64,000 bases of DNA. Origin: Thermococcus sp. AM4 (GTDB taxonomy: Archaea > Methanobacteriota_B > Thermococci > Thermococcales > Thermococcaceae). Shown piece after piece: positions 44,841 to 54,354 of the stretch (the first letter of the stretch is position 1; each line of letters opens with the position of its first letter). The notes beneath the pieces were generated by a model. It made no database searches, was not told the origin of the DNA, and saw only the letters and a list, made by a program, of their open reading frames with translations. The translations under genes and the position numbers were made by a program. The DNA lies in assembly GCF_000151205.2 (NCBI RefSeq), contig NC_016051.1, positions 1,674,001 to 1,738,000 of the forward strand, in the 5' to 3' direction.

Positions 44841-45682
44841 TTACAGCCCTTTCTGACGAAAGCGCTGGCGGAAAATTGGGTGCTTTTTTTTAAATTCGGC
44901 AGTTGTGACGGAGTTTCTTTTTGACTTGCTCTTTCAAGAGTGTTTCACTCCTCAAACGGCGTCCTTCGGACGCCAAAACTAAGTTGAAACTAATACTCAA
45001 GGCATCTTTGAAGTTAAACTCGTTTTAAACTCGCGTCTTAATTAATGCACGACTGACCTCTTGCTCCTTATTGAGAAGAAGGGCATTCTTTTGGTCAAGC
45101 TTTGTTAAAGCTTGTTCGCCTGCGCGATGTCGAGCTTTGCTCGACGCAAGGGACGATAGTCCCGCAGAGTTTGACCAAAGTTCGTGATTCCCTTTTGAAT
45201 TGCTGTTCGTTGAGTGGATTTCTTCTTGAGTTACTCCTCTTGAAGGGATGAATTCCTTTGAAAGCGCCTTTTATAAGAGGTTCAAGCCTTTTAGCGCTCC
45301 TTCGGAGCGCGGTTCAAGTAGAACCCGCGCGTAAAAAGCCTTAACTTACTGAATTCAAACTTTAAATGGCGGGCTTGATTTTGAAATCCCATTGCAAGAA
45401 GCCCTAAAAAGAAATCACGATCTTTGATGAAACTTTACGAAGACAAAGTTTCTTGGTCAGGCTTTTTCCCAAAAGCTTGCTTGTGAGTGTTTCACTTGAG
45501 AAGGCGTCCTTTGGGCGCCGATATGAGATTGAAACTATCTTACAAGAGCTTGTTTAATACTCGCATCGAACTCTCCAAATTCGAGAGTGCACGACTAACT
45601 TTTTGCTCATTTGCAGGAGGGGCGTTCATTTCGCCAGCCTTTCCCAAAGGCTGTTGCAAAGTTTCGTCAGAAAAGGTTTCTA
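44841..45682. other. Palindrome-rich noncoding region between two convergent tRNA genes
   Basis: 842 bp without a credible gene. It holds many perfect hairpins with 3-base loops: GGCGTCC/TTC/GGACGCC (44958-44974), GTCGAGC/TTT/GCTCGAC (45129-45145), GCGCTCC/TTC/GGAGCGC (45294-45310), AGCCTTT/CCC/AAAGGCT (45636-45652) and GGCGTCC/TTT/GGGCGCC (45503-45519, one wobble pair). Others are GGGAC/GATA/GTCCC (45150-45163), GGTTC/GAACC (45311-45325) and GAAACTTT/AAAGTTTC (45429-45452). TTTGGTCAA (45090-45098) pairs with TTGACCAAA (45171-45179) around three of the hairpins, giving a four-way junction. Blocks 44934-45070 and 45484-45610 look like two diverged copies (shared GTGTTTCACT, a GGCGTCC hairpin, GCACGACT and TTGCTC). 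Confidence 0.6.
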
Positions 45683-45760
45683 TGGTGGACCGGGCGGGAT
45701 TTGAACCCGCGGCCTCCGCCTTGCGAGGGCGGCGCTCGTACCAGGCTGAGCTACCGGCCC
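45683..45760 (-). tRNA. tRNA-Ala (anticodon CGC)
   Basis: Acceptor GGGCCGG pairs with CCGGTCC, including the alanine identity pair G3:U70. Anticodon arm CCGCC-CTCGCAA-GGCGG with anticodon CGC. Discriminator A and encoded CCA. No intron. Apparent protein readings through this gene are artefacts. Confidence 0.95.
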
Positions 45761-45899
45761 ACTCCCGGTTATAGTGGGCGAGGGTTGACTTTAAAAAGTT
45801 TTGGTCTGGGCGCCGGGAACGTTGGACAGTTTTGAGTTTAATTTCCACTGGAAGAGAAGACCTTTTAACTTTTCCATGCCAACCAAATCGGGTGGTCGA

Positions 45900-47186
45900 A
45901 TGGACGCGAGGGATTTTCACAGGGGCAACTTCATCGGCAACGGGAAGATTGAGGTAATCCCGAAGGTCCCGCTAACGAGGGAAACCCTTCCCCTGGCATA
46001 TACCCCCGGCGTCGCCGAGGTCTCGCGAGAGATAGCCGAGGAGCCCGGGAAAGCCTTTGAATACACCAACAGGGGCAACACGGTGGCCGTTGTAAGCGAC
46101 GGAACGAGGGTTCTGGGCCTTGGCGACATCGGGCCCCTCGGCGCTCTCCCGGTTATGGAGGGCAAGGCCCTGCTCTTCAAGGCCTTCGGTGGCGTTGACG
46201 CGTTCCCGCTCGTTTTAGCAGAGAAGGACCCCGAAAGGTTCGTAGAGGTCGTTAAAGCTGTCTCCCCCTCCTTCGGCGGGGTAAACCTTGAGGACATAGC
46301 CTCACCGAAGTGCTTCTACATCCTCGACAGGCTGAGGAAGGAACTCGAGGTTCCGGTCTTCCACGACGACCAGCAGGGAACTGCGAGTGTCGTTTTAGCA
46401 GGTTTAATCAACGCGCTCAAAATTGTTGGCAAGAAGCTTAACGAGATAGGCGTTGCGCTCTTTGGGGCTGGAGCGGCCGGCTTCGCGACGTTCAGGCTCC
46501 TCATTAAGGCGGGAGTTAAACCGGAAAACGTCCGGGTCGTCGAGCTCGTGAACGGGGAGCCGAGGATTCTGACGCCGGATTTGCCCCTTGAGGAGCTGTT
46601 TCCATACAGGGGCGAACTCCTCGCGAGGACCAACGGCGAGGGGATTGAGGGAGGCCCGGCAGAGGCGCTTGAAGGTGCGGACGTTCTAATCTCATTCACG
46701 AGGCCGGGGCCGGGCGTCATAAAGCCCGAGTGGATAAGGAACATGGCCGACGACGCGATAGTCTTTCCCCTCGCAAATCCTGTTCCGGAGATTCTTCCGG
46801 AGGAGGCCAAAAAGGCCGGCGCGAGGATTGTGGCAACGGGGAGGAGCGACTACCCGAACCAGATTAACAACCTCCTCGGCTTTCCGGCGATTTTTAGGGG
46901 AGCGCTCGACGTCAGGGCTAGGACGATAACGGACGGTATGATAATAGAGGCCTCAAAGGCCATGGCCTCGGTCATAGAGCCGAGCGAGGAGGAGATAATC
47001 CCATCACCCTTCCACCCCGACGTTCACCCGGCGGTGGCGAAAGCCGTCGCGGAGGAAGCCATGAAGGAAGGCGTCGCGAGGGTTCGCGTTAACCCGGATG
47101 AGGTCGCCGAAAGGGTCAGGGGGTGGAGGGAATTCTACTCCCGGTTCGTAGTCCCCATGAACGAGGAGCGGAGGGCCTACCGGTAG
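45900..47186 (+). CDS. Malic enzyme (malate oxidoreductase, decarboxylating)
   Basis: Converts malate to pyruvate and CO2 with NAD(P). 428 residues, short prokaryotic type: N-terminal [12 protein letters not shown] with the catalytic Tyr, the Lys region [17 protein letters not shown], metal ligands in [10 protein letters not shown], and NAD(P)-site [13 protein letters not shown]. The C-terminal third is typical. ATG at 45900 follows GGTGGTCGA. It converges with the fumarase genes with a 10-base overlap. Enzymes for malate and fumarate thus lie side by side, consistent with a partial reductive or anaplerotic C4 route. Confidence 0.93.
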   Translation: MDARDFHRGNFIGNGKIEVIPKVPLTRETLPLAYTPGVAEVSREIAEEPGKAFEYTNRGNTVAVVSDGTRVLGLGDIGPLGALPVMEGKALLFKAFGGVDAFPLVLAEKDPERFVEVVKAVSPSFGGVNLEDIASPKCFYILDRLRKELEVPVFHDDQQGTASVVLAGLINALKIVGKKLNEIGVALFGAGAAGFATFRLLIKAGVKPENVRVVELVNGEPRILTPDLPLEELFPYRGELLARTNGEGIEGGPAEALEGADVLISFTRPGPGVIKPEWIRNMADDAIVFPLANPVPEILPEEAKKAGARIVATGRSDYPNQINNLLGFPAIFRGALDVRARTITDGMIIEASKAMASVIEPSEEEIIPSPFHPDVHPAVAKAVAEEAMKEGVARVRVNPDEVAERVRGWREFYSRFVVPMNEERRAYR

Positions 47187-47692
47187 AGCGAGTTTCCGTG
47201 CGCGTCTATGGCCACAATCAGGGGGAAGTCCTCCACCTCGAGAATCCATAGCGCCTCAGGTATTCCAAGGTCGAGCCAGTGGACGGCTTTAACGCGCTTT
47301 ATGCTTTTGGCGGCGAGAGAGCCAGCCCCTCCGGTGAAGGCGAAGTAAACCGCTCTGCCCCTGAACGGCTCAGCGCTCATTCCTCCCTTCCCTATTATCC
47401 CCCTGACGCCTAGGCCAAGAACCCCGTCGAGGTAGCGGTTCATTCTCGCGCTCGTGGTAGGCCCTGCCGAGACTATCTCGTAGCCCTCCCCGGTTTCCCT
47501 CACGACGGGCCCGCAGTGGTAGATTACGGCTCCTTCCGGGTTGAACGGCAGTTCATCCCTCGGCAGGCTCAGAATCCGCCTGTGGGCCGAGTCCCTTGCG
47601 GTAACAATTTCTCCCGACAGGTAAACGACGTTCCCCGCCTTCAATTTAAGGACGTCCTCCATGCTCAGCGGGGTTTTCAGCTTCACTGCCAC
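47177..47692 (-). CDS. Class I fumarate hydratase, beta subunit
   Basis: Smaller subunit of the two-subunit, [4Fe-4S] class I fumarase. 171 residues. Marks: [37 protein letters not shown], and the KGGMS segment. ATG at 47692 overlaps the 3' end of the alpha gene by 10 bases; the two subunits are therefore made together. Interconverts fumarate and malate. Archaeal and some bacterial enzymes have the two parts split, as here. Confidence 0.93.
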   Translation of the reverse strand: MAVKLKTPLSMEDVLKLKAGNVVYLSGEIVTARDSAHRRILSLPRDELPFNPEGAVIYHCGPVVRETGEGYEIVSAGPTTSARMNRYLDGVLGLGVRGIIGKGGMSAEPFRGRAVYFAFTGGAGSLAAKSIKRVKAVHWLDLGIPEALWILEVEDFPLIVAIDAHGNSLYR

Positions 47693-48534
47693 ACCTCAAC
47701 CCTCCCGTCGGGCTTTACCCTCAGAAACGCCCGCCTGTTCGCCCAGCACTGGACGACTAAACCGACGGGAAAGCTCGCCGGGTGCCTATGGGCGACCTCT
47801 ACCTTCACGTCCAGGGCGGTCGTTTTCCCACCCATTCCCATCGGGCCGATTCCGAGGGCGTTGATTTCCTCTAAAAGCTCCCCCTCGATTTCCGCAATCC
47901 TCTCCTCGGGGTTCCTCTCTCCGACCCTCCGGAGGAGGGCCTTCTTCGCCAGCAGGAGGGAGTAATCGGCGCCACCTCCGACACCTATGCCCAGAACAAC
48001 CGGTGGACAGGGCCTTCCACCGCAGGCCTTGACCCTCTCGACCACGAAGCGCTTAACTCCTTCCCAGCCCTCGCCCGTCGTGAGCATCGCCAAAGCCGAG
48101 CAGTTCTCGCTCCCGCCGCCCTTCGGCAGAACTGTCATCTCGATTTCATCGCCCCCGGTAAGCTCCCAGTGGATTATCGGGACGCCCCTGCCCGTGTTGT
48201 CGCCCGAGTTCTTTCCCGTGAGAACGTCCACCGCGTTGGGCCTGAGCGGGACCTCCTTCGTGGCGAGCCTCGTGGCTTCCCCTATCGCCCCCTCGATTTC
48301 CCCCAGAAACGGGCTGTCCAGGCCGGCTTTCACGAAGAAGGTGAGCGTCCCAGTGTCCTGGCAGACGGGTATGGTCTCGGTTCTGCCAATCTCTATCGCC
48401 CTCAATATGTTCTCAAGGTTGAAGCGCGCCACATCGTTTTCCTCGCGCTCGTAAGCTTCTCTTAGAGCGGAAACGACGTCATCTGGAATCCTCGTCACTG
48501 CGAGCCTTATCGCCTCGACGATTGCCTCTATCAA
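47683..48534 (-). CDS. Class I fumarate hydratase, alpha subunit
   Basis: Larger subunit holding the iron-sulfur cluster. 283 residues. Marks: VCQDTGT with Cys58, the [13 protein letters not shown] segment with Cys145, and [11 protein letters not shown] with Cys171/Cys176. Three of these Cys would hold the [4Fe-4S] cluster. The start is a TTG at 48534 after GGTGGGTGCTTA; no ATG fits. Together with the beta subunit it forms fumarase; the neighbouring malic enzyme uses its product malate. Confidence 0.92.
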   Translation of the reverse strand: MIEAIVEAIRLAVTRIPDDVVSALREAYEREENDVARFNLENILRAIEIGRTETIPVCQDTGTLTFFVKAGLDSPFLGEIEGAIGEATRLATKEVPLRPNAVDVLTGKNSGDNTGRGVPIIHWELTGGDEIEMTVLPKGGGSENCSALAMLTTGEGWEGVKRFVVERVKACGGRPCPPVVLGIGVGGGADYSLLLAKKALLRRVGERNPEERIAEIEGELLEEINALGIGPMGMGGKTTALDVKVEVAHRHPASFPVGLVVQCWANRRAFLRVKPDGRVEVWQ

Positions 48535-48549
48535 TAAGCACCCACCTGT

Positions 48550-49842
48550 CTAAGGCTGGGTGTGGGAGTTAAAAAGATTGACGCGGAGATTTAAAAGCCA
48601 CCTCCAGAGGGGAACGGCGTTGACCCTCAGTCCGTCCCGCGTTATCTCTTCCGAGTAGTCCCACGTCACGAGCGTCCCTCTCTTCACGCCGAAGAGTTCC
48701 ATAACTCTGAATAGGTTTTCCAGCTCCCTCTTTGCTATCTCTCCTTCCTCCGAGGTGTAGGTGACCTGAATCAGCTCAACACTTCCGTTCTCTTTGGCGA
48801 CGAAGTCCACTTCGCCCTTGGCGTCCCTATGGTAGTAGAGCTCAAGTCCCGGCCTCCAGTAATGTTTGAGCCTCAGGAGTTCGAGGAAGACGACGTTCTC
48901 CATGAGTCTGCCGATGTTCTCGGAAACCTTCGGCAGGACGGCGTTGAGCATTCCCGTGTCGATTGCATAGACCTTTTTATCGCCTCTAACGACTTCCTTC
49001 GGCTTGAAGGAGAACTTAGGAAGCTCGAATATCAGGTAGGCCGATTGGAGGTACTCGACGTAGTTCTTGACCGTCTCGACGTTGCCGATTCCAAGGACGT
49101 TCTTTGTCTTGCTGTAGGTAAACCTGCCCGCGAAGTTCGAGAAGAGATAGAACGCGACCTCCTTCAGCTCGCGGACGTTTCTAACGCCGTAGCGGACTAT
49201 AACGTCCCTCGTGATTATGTCATTGTAAAGGTTCACGAGGTACTCCCTGCCGAAGCGCAGCGCCTCCGGAAATCCCCCGCGCTCGATGTACTCCGTTAGG
49301 GCTCTCTTTACCCTTGCCTCGTCCCTCGTGGTTCTAACCTCCGGCTTAATTCCCCTGTAAGCTAAGAACTCCCTGAACGAAAACGGGAGGAGGGTGTAGC
49401 TCAGGTATCGGCCGGTCAGGTAGGTTGAGAACTCCCGCGAGAGGAGGCGGGCGTTGCTCCCCGTAACGACGGTGAGATAGCTCTCCCTCAGAACCGAGAC
49501 CATTCGCTCCCAGCCTTCAACTTCCTGAACCTCGTCGAGGACTATGTAGTCGAACTCGCCGAGGAGCTCGTAGCCGGCTTTGAGTAACTCCTTGTAGTCC
49601 CCCACGCCAAATCCCGCCATTGCAGGGTCCTCGAAGTTTACGTAGAGTGGCTTGCCCGGCAGGGTTGCCGAAAGAACGGACTTTCCGGAGCGTCTCGGCC
49701 CCGTTATTATGTGGGCCGTTGGGCTGAAGTTTTTCACTATCTTCTCTTTTAGCTCCCTCTCGACGATGTTCTCCCTTTCGAGCTTCTCGCGGAGGGTCTC
49801 CCACTGGTCCGCCAAAACCCTCTTGAGTTCCTCTGCCTTCAT
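48550..49842 (-). CDS. AAA+ ATPase with DUF4143 domain
   Basis: 430 residues. Walker A GPRRSGKS at 48-55, Walker B VLDE at 101-104 followed by VQEVEGWE, sensor VVTGSNARLL, and LTGRYLSYTLLPFSFREFLAYRG typical of the ATPase/DUF4143 family. The C-terminal part contains a PD-(D/E)xK-like segment (YYHRDAKGEVDFVAKENG), usual for the family. These proteins are abundant in archaea and of unclear function; some are thought to be mobile or defence-related. ATG at 49842. The upstream repeats at 49870-49965 are probably regulatory. Confidence 0.88.
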   Translation of the reverse strand: MKAEELKRVLADQWETLREKLERENIVERELKEKIVKNFSPTAHIITGPRRSGKSVLSATLPGKPLYVNFEDPAMAGFGVGDYKELLKAGYELLGEFDYIVLDEVQEVEGWERMVSVLRESYLTVVTGSNARLLSREFSTYLTGRYLSYTLLPFSFREFLAYRGIKPEVRTTRDEARVKRALTEYIERGGFPEALRFGREYLVNLYNDIITRDVIVRYGVRNVRELKEVAFYLFSNFAGRFTYSKTKNVLGIGNVETVKNYVEYLQSAYLIFELPKFSFKPKEVVRGDKKVYAIDTGMLNAVLPKVSENIGRLMENVVFLELLRLKHYWRPGLELYYHRDAKGEVDFVAKENGSVELIQVTYTSEEGEIAKRELENLFRVMELFGVKRGTLVTWDYSEEITRDGLRVNAVPLWRWLLNLRVNLFNSHTQP

Positions 49843-49869
49843 GGTCTAAACTGGTGCGAACTTCCTATA

Positions 49870-49965
49870 AAGTTTACCATCATACCGGTAAACTTTTCCC
49901 CAAAACTCTATCACTATACTGGTAAACATTCCGCCAGAACTATCACACTATACAGGTAGTTTCCG
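49870..49965. repeat. Three degenerate direct repeats with 34-bp period upstream of the ATPase gene
   Basis: The core (T)ATACxGGTAAAC occurs at about 49882-49893, 49916-49927 and 49950-49961 (third copy ATACAGGTAGTT). The GGTA of each starts at 49887, 49921 and 49955, exactly 34 bp apart. Copy 1 also forms an inverted repeat GTTTACC...GGTAAAC. The sequence between cores is also partly alike (TTTTCCCCAAAACTCTATCA and ATTCCGCCAGAACTATCACA). Binding sites of a regulator with a regular helical phase are the simplest reading. Confidence 0.7.
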
Positions 49966-50022
49966 CTCCCAAGAACCTGCTTCAGCGGGCGTCAGAATTG
50001 GGAAGTAAGAAGGGAAAGGGCC

Positions 50023-50937
50023 TCAGCCCCTGAGAATCTCGACTATCTGCTCCGCGACCTGGACTCCAGCGCGCATCTGGGCCTCCTCGGTGGAAGCTCC
50101 GATGTGGGGCGTTAGGACCACGTTGTCGAGCTTTGTGAGCGGGTGGTCCTTCGGAAGCGGCTCCTCTTCAAAGACGTCGAGGCCCGCTCCGTAAATCCAG
50201 CCCTCCTGAAGGGCCTTGACGAGGGCGTTGGTATCAACAACGGGGCCACGGGCGGCGTTTATGAGTATCGCGGTCTTCTTCATGAGCTTGAGTCTCTCCT
50301 CGTTTATGAGGTGGTGCGTTGCGTCTATGAGCGGGACGTGGAGCGTTACGACGTCGCTCTCCCTGAGGAGCTCCTCGAGCTCGACGAACTTTCCGCCGAC
50401 CTCCTTGGCGCGCTCCTCGTTCGGCTTGGGGTCGTAGAGGAGGACGTTCATTCCAAAAGCGTTCGCTATCTTCGCCACCTGGTAGCCAATCCTTCCGAAG
50501 CCGATTATGCCCATCGTCTTGCCCTCAAGCTCGATTCCAAGGCACTGCTTCTTGGCCCAGACGCCTTCCCTCATCTTCCTGTCGGCGAAGGCTATCTTCC
50601 TTGCAACTGCAAAGAGCAGGCCAAAGACAAGCTCGGCAACGCTCCTTGAGCTCGCTCCGGGGCTGTTGACGACCTTAATACCTCTCTCCTTCGCGGCCTC
50701 GAGGTCTATGTTGTCCAGGCCGACGCCGGCCCTTCCGATGACCTTGAGCTTGGGAGCGGCCTCGATGACCTTTCTCGTCACCTTGGGCTTGCTCCTAACG
50801 ATAATCGCGTCAACATCGCGGACGAGCTCTATCAGCCTCTCCTCGTCAGGATACTCCTCGTAGAGGATCTCAAAACCCGCTTTCCTCAAAACCTCCAGGG
50901 CTTTCTCGTGCAGTGGCGCCGCAACGAGAACCTTCAT
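50023..50937 (-). CDS. serA: D-3-phosphoglycerate dehydrogenase
   Basis: First step of serine synthesis from 3-phosphoglycerate, NAD-dependent. 304 residues, the short form without the C-terminal ACT domain, so feedback by serine through ACT is absent. Marks: GFGRIG at 146-151 followed by Asp169 of the NAD site, INAARGPVVDT with the catalytic Arg, Glu in FEEEPLP, and the proton-acceptor His in LTPHIGAST. ATG at 50937 follows AGGAGGGGGTGA, which includes the end of the PhoU-like gene. Other D-2-hydroxyacid dehydrogenases look similar, so the substrate is likely but not certain. Confidence 0.88.
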   Translation of the reverse strand: MKVLVAAPLHEKALEVLRKAGFEILYEEYPDEERLIELVRDVDAIIVRSKPKVTRKVIEAAPKLKVIGRAGVGLDNIDLEAAKERGIKVVNSPGASSRSVAELVFGLLFAVARKIAFADRKMREGVWAKKQCLGIELEGKTMGIIGFGRIGYQVAKIANAFGMNVLLYDPKPNEERAKEVGGKFVELEELLRESDVVTLHVPLIDATHHLINEERLKLMKKTAILINAARGPVVDTNALVKALQEGWIYGAGLDVFEEEPLPKDHPLTKLDNVVLTPHIGASTEEAQMRAGVQVAEQIVEILRG

Positions 50938-50941
50938 GCTT

Positions 50942-51595
50942 TCACCCCCTCCTCTTTACCGACATGAGCAGGACCTGATCGGACGCATCCTCGGCGCGAT
51001 CGGCTATGTCTCCGATCTTCGTGAGGATCTGGTTCCAGATTATCTTCGCGTACGTGGTTATCTCCTCGCTCTCGAACACGTGCTTCTTGAGGTTGTACTC
51101 GATCTCGTCTGCCTTCTCCTCCGCGTCCTCAACCTGTTTCGCCAGCTCCATCGCCCGATCGACGTCCGTGTTGAGGGCCTTAACGGCTTCCATGAGCTTT
51201 TCGTAGGTGTCTATGCCCGAGTCAACGAGGGCCAGAAACTCACCCGAGAGCTCGCCTGGAATCCGGGGCTTGGCCAGGATTATCGTGTGGGCCGCGCTCT
51301 CGGCAGCATCGGCGACCTGATCGACGAGTTCGCTCAGCCTGACGTAGTCTCCCCTGTTGGCCGGCAGGAATGCTCCTTCGTAGAGCATCATCTCTATGCT
51401 TCTCCTGAGCCTGTCAGCCTTGGTTTCAAGCTCGCTTACCTCCCTCTCGAACTTCTCGGCGTCCTCGATCTTGCCCCCGAGGTAGCTCTCCACGAGCGCC
51501 CTAAATGCCTTCAGCGTTTCATGGACGACCTCGAGGTGGTCGTTCAATGCCTTGAAGACGTCGTTCTCCTTCCCACCGAAGATCGCCATCTTCAT
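50942..51595 (-). CDS. PhoU-like protein of the TIGR00153/DUF47 family
   Basis: 217 residues, almost entirely helical, with a pair of E-x3-E/D-x2-D-type metal-binding-like motifs (ETKADRLRR and [11 protein letters not shown]). The family resembles PhoU and often accompanies phosphate permeases of the PiT type, but no such permease is adjacent. Its start ATG overlaps the panE stop by 4 bases (GGG GGA TGA), and it is followed by serA. Regulation of phosphate uptake is a family guess. Confidence 0.82.
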   Translation of the reverse strand: MKMAIFGGKENDVFKALNDHLEVVHETLKAFRALVESYLGGKIEDAEKFEREVSELETKADRLRRSIEMMLYEGAFLPANRGDYVRLSELVDQVADAAESAAHTIILAKPRIPGELSGEFLALVDSGIDTYEKLMEAVKALNTDVDRAMELAKQVEDAEEKADEIEYNLKKHVFESEEITTYAKIIWNQILTKIGDIADRAEDASDQVLLMSVKRRG

Positions 51596-52521
51596 CCCCC
51601 GAAGATATTACGGAGGTTGGGTTTATCTATCTTGCCCTCCTTCGCCTTGATGAGTGCCCACAGGAGTTCGTTCCTCGGGGCTTCGAGGCCGACGGAGTGA
51701 GCGTACTCAACGATTTTACCGTGAATGTAGTCCACCTCAGTTTTTCTTCCGCGCATTATGTCCTGGAGCGTCGAGTTGTAGTTCTCCTTTGTTCTCTCTA
51801 TAGTGTCCCAGAGCAGTTCGAGGGGGTGAACCTCAAACTCGATGCCGAGCTGCTGGGCAACCATACAACCCTCCCGCGCTATCTCTATCGAGATTCCCTC
51901 CAGCTCGGGAATTTCTCTTAAGACACCGTTCTTGACTTCCAAAACGGTTCCAAGCCCGTTTATGACGGAATTAACTATCGCCTTCGCCCACTTCCAGCCG
52001 ATTGCGTTTTCAGTAACGCTCGTCTCTATTCCGGCCCCGTTGAAGACCCTCGCAACTTCCTCGACGAACTCCGCCGTTCCCGTCGGATACTTCCCGATGA
52101 CGGTTATCCCTTTTCCCGTCCACCTGACGACGCCCCACTCCACGAGCATCGCGCCGTTGGTGGTTATTCCCCCGATTACGTTGGGTGTAATCTTCAAGGC
52201 TAACTCCTCGTTTCCGAGACCGTTCTGGACGCTCAGAACCCACGTCTCCGGCCCTATGCAGTTCCTCGCGCACTTCAGTGCGGTCTTCGTTGAGTAGGAC
52301 TTCGTGGTAAGGAGGAGCAGGTCCGGTGGCTCGTCCGGCGCGTACAGCGAGGCCTTCGGCTTGACCTTGAATTCTTCTATCCCAGTAACCTTCAGTCCGT
52401 TCTCGTTTACGGCTTTAACCTGCTCCTCCCGCCCTATGAGCAGGACATCGTTTCCGGCCCTTGCCAGAAGCGCGCCAAGGAGTGAACCTATGCTTCCAGC
52501 TCCGAGCACGTAAATCCTCAT
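51592..52521 (-). CDS. panE: 2-Dehydropantoate 2-reductase (ketopantoate reductase)
   Basis: NAD(P)H-dependent step to pantoate in CoA synthesis. 309 residues: N-terminal [17 protein letters not shown] dinucleotide motif, catalytic Lys in [14 protein letters not shown], Glu in the later helix region and Ser/Asn of [15 protein letters not shown]. Thermococcal PanE uses NADH and is feedback-inhibited by CoA, according to published work on the order; not visible here. ATG at 52521 follows GAGGTGAGAGG, which overlaps the upstream stop. Confidence 0.93.
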   Translation of the reverse strand: MRIYVLGAGSIGSLLGALLARAGNDVLLIGREEQVKAVNENGLKVTGIEEFKVKPKASLYAPDEPPDLLLLTTKSYSTKTALKCARNCIGPETWVLSVQNGLGNEELALKITPNVIGGITTNGAMLVEWGVVRWTGKGITVIGKYPTGTAEFVEEVARVFNGAGIETSVTENAIGWKWAKAIVNSVINGLGTVLEVKNGVLREIPELEGISIEIAREGCMVAQQLGIEFEVHPLELLWDTIERTKENYNSTLQDIMRGRKTEVDYIHGKIVEYAHSVGLEAPRNELLWALIKAKEGKIDKPNLRNIFGG

Positions 52522-52525
52522 CCTC

Positions 52526-53080
52526 TCACCTCAGGAGCTTCCGCAGGTGGTTGAGCGAGTAGAGGAGCAGAAGCGTTCCTGCCCCTATGAAAATGTCGGG
52601 GTTCATGTCGCTGGTTCCGCTGAGCGCTATTCCTACGAAAAACGCCGAAGCCGTGACGAGAGCCCCTCCCGAGATCGGTCTGTTGCTCGATACGAGCCCG
52701 ATCGCCGTTAGGATCCCCACGACCCTGAAGGCTGTCTCGGGCGAGATCGCGGAGATGTAGGCAACAACACCCGCTATGACCACGTTTAGAACCCTCTCCC
52801 AGAACTTCACGGGCTGTTTCTCCATCCTCAGGGGGGTTTCTAAAAGGGCCACTCCCATGACGACGATCGCAATGTAGTCCTGGGTCAGGAGCCACTCAAG
52901 AAAGGCCAGCGCAAAGAGTGCGGAAGCCGCAAATGGAAGGCTTTTTCGCTTTATTCCTGGAATGAGAAGGAGAGCATAGGGCGTGAGGTACTTCATCGCC
53001 CCGGGTGGAACGCGTTGAACGAGGTACGCGGCGAGCACAACACCGAGGACAAAGGGGATGAGCTCGTTCCTCTTCCTCAT
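52526..53080 (-). CDS. Unrecognised integral membrane protein
   Basis: 184 residues with about six or seven hydrophobic segments. No motif known to me. The stop (AGG TGA) forms the ribosome site for panE, so it is the first gene of a four-gene operon with panE, the PhoU-like gene and serA. It could be a transporter or a phosphate/CoA-linked membrane factor, without evidence. ATG at 53080 follows GGTGGGAGA. Confidence 0.68.
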   Translation of the reverse strand: MRKRNELIPFVLGVVLAAYLVQRVPPGAMKYLTPYALLLIPGIKRKSLPFAASALFALAFLEWLLTQDYIAIVVMGVALLETPLRMEKQPVKFWERVLNVVIAGVVAYISAISPETAFRVVGILTAIGLVSSNRPISGGALVTASAFFVGIALSGTSDMNPDIFIGAGTLLLLYSLNHLRKLLR

Positions 53081-53127
53081 TCTCCCACCGGAAGCCTTTA
53101 ATGCACCTGTCTTTAAACCCTTTGCGT

Positions 53128-53829
53128 ATGATAAGCCTAGTTCTCGTCGAACCTGAGGGACCGGCGAACATAGGCATGATTGCCAGGACGATGAAGAACT
53201 TCGGCTTCTCCCGGTTAGTCCTCGTGAACCCGAACCTGACAGAGGAGAGCTACGCTTATGCCGTCCACGCTACCGACGTCCTCGAGAGAGCGGTCATAGT
53301 GGATACCTTTGACGAAGCATTGGGGCTATTCGATTTGACCGTCGGAACCACCGGAAAGCCGGGAAAGAGGTTCATACCCTACCGCGCACCGCTCTACCCC
53401 TGGGAGCTGAGGGAAACCCTGAATGGCTACACCGGCGAGGTTGGCCTCTTCTTCGGCAGAGAGAGCATAGGGCTTAAGAACGATGAGCTTGAGAGGCTCG
53501 ACCTAATCGTCACGATTCCGACGAGCGACGCTTACCCGGTCATGAACTTAGCTCAGGCGGTCGCGGTTATACTCTACGAGCTCTCGAAGGCTAAACCGGA
53601 ACCTTCGGTCGAAGCCTTAAAACCTGCGACGAGAGATGAAAAAGAGGCGCTCGTTAGGGTGTGGGCCGAGCTTTTAAACGTTCTCAACTATCCAAAGGAT
53701 GAGGAGAGGCGAGCTGTCTTCGTCAAGGTCTTCAGGAAGGCAGTCGGCAAGGCCTTCCTCTACGGCCGGGAGGTTCACACCCTCATAGGCCCGCTGAGAA
53801 GGGCCGTTAAGAGGCTGGAGGAATGCTGA
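53128..53829 (+). CDS. SPOUT RNA 2'-O-methyltransferase, TrmJ type
   Basis: 233 residues. SpoU/TrmH-family marks in order: VEPEGPANIGMIARTMKNFGF at the start with the catalytic Arg/Asn region, LFFGRESIGLKNDEL, and VTIPTSDAYPVMNLAQAVAVILYEL with the knotted SAM site. A C-terminal extension of about 70 residues is TrmJ-like. TrmJ methylates the ribose of tRNA nucleotide 32; the archaeal enzyme mostly C32. ATG at 53128, with TATA-like CTTTAATG about 30 bases before, gives a short leader. A reading from 53101 is less likely. Followed directly by ogt. Confidence 0.88.
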   Translation: MISLVLVEPEGPANIGMIARTMKNFGFSRLVLVNPNLTEESYAYAVHATDVLERAVIVDTFDEALGLFDLTVGTTGKPGKRFIPYRAPLYPWELRETLNGYTGEVGLFFGRESIGLKNDELERLDLIVTIPTSDAYPVMNLAQAVAVILYELSKAKPEPSVEALKPATRDEKEALVRVWAELLNVLNYPKDEERRAVFVKVFRKAVGKAFLYGREVHTLIGPLRRAVKRLEEC

Positions 53830-54354
53830 ATGCTCGCGGTGGAGAGGTTTAGGGTCAACGGCCGGGACGTCTGGATTGGGGTAATCTTTCACGGCAGGAT
53901 TCAGGGAATCAGCTTCGCCTTCACGAGGGGTGAGCTCTTGGAGAGAATCAGAAACCTCGCCGGGTTCCTGCGGAGGAGAAACGTTGCCGTTTCCCTCGAC
54001 GTCCAGCCGAGCACCTACACCGAGCTCGTTTATCGTGTTATGGTTGGGGAACTTGACAACGAGAAAGCCCTTTCCGAGCTCTCCTTCGAGGGCGTAACGC
54101 CCTTTGAGAGGCATGTTTACGAATGGCTCACGAAAAACGTTAAAAGAGGCACCGTTATAACCTACGGTAGCCTTGCGAAAGCCCTTGAAACGTCGCCGAG
54201 AGCCATCGGCGGGACGATGAAGAGGAACCCTTACCCGATAATCGTCCCCTGTCATCGGGTGGTGGCGAGCGACGGCATCGGCTACTACAGCTCCGGGATT
54301 GAAGAAAAGAAGTTCCTGCTCGAACTTGAGGGGGTGAAAGAATGGACAAGCTGA
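53830..54354 (+). CDS. ogt: Methylated-DNA--protein-cysteine methyltransferase
   Basis: Repairs O6-methylguanine by moving the methyl group to its own Cys141 in PCHRV (suicidal reaction). 174 residues: variable N-terminal domain, helix-turn-helix with the Arg finger near SPRAIGGTMKRNP, and the active-site loop IIVPCHRVVASDG. The ATG at 53830 directly follows the stop of the TrmJ-like gene, and the 3' end overlaps the TPR gene by 13 bases, so all three form an operon. Confidence 0.95.
   Translation: MLAVERFRVNGRDVWIGVIFHGRIQGISFAFTRGELLERIRNLAGFLRRRNVAVSLDVQPSTYTELVYRVMVGELDNEKALSELSFEGVTPFERHVYEWLTKNVKRGTVITYGSLAKALETSPRAIGGTMKRNPYPIIVPCHRVVASDGIGYYSSGIEEKKFLLELEGVKEWTS

Noticed and set aside
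44764-45760. Integrated virus or plasmid at tRNA-Val
   Set aside because: tRNA genes are frequent attachment sites, but I see no integrase gene and no second copy of the tRNA 3' end in the gap.
45487-45920. Protein-coding readings across the tRNA-Ala gene
   Set aside because: They pass through the complete tRNA cloverleaf and palindromic DNA; the frame is chance.
49870-49965. Short CRISPR array
   Set aside because: Only three degenerate copies, the sequence between cores is also similar, no conserved repeat of CRISPR size and no cas gene in the window.
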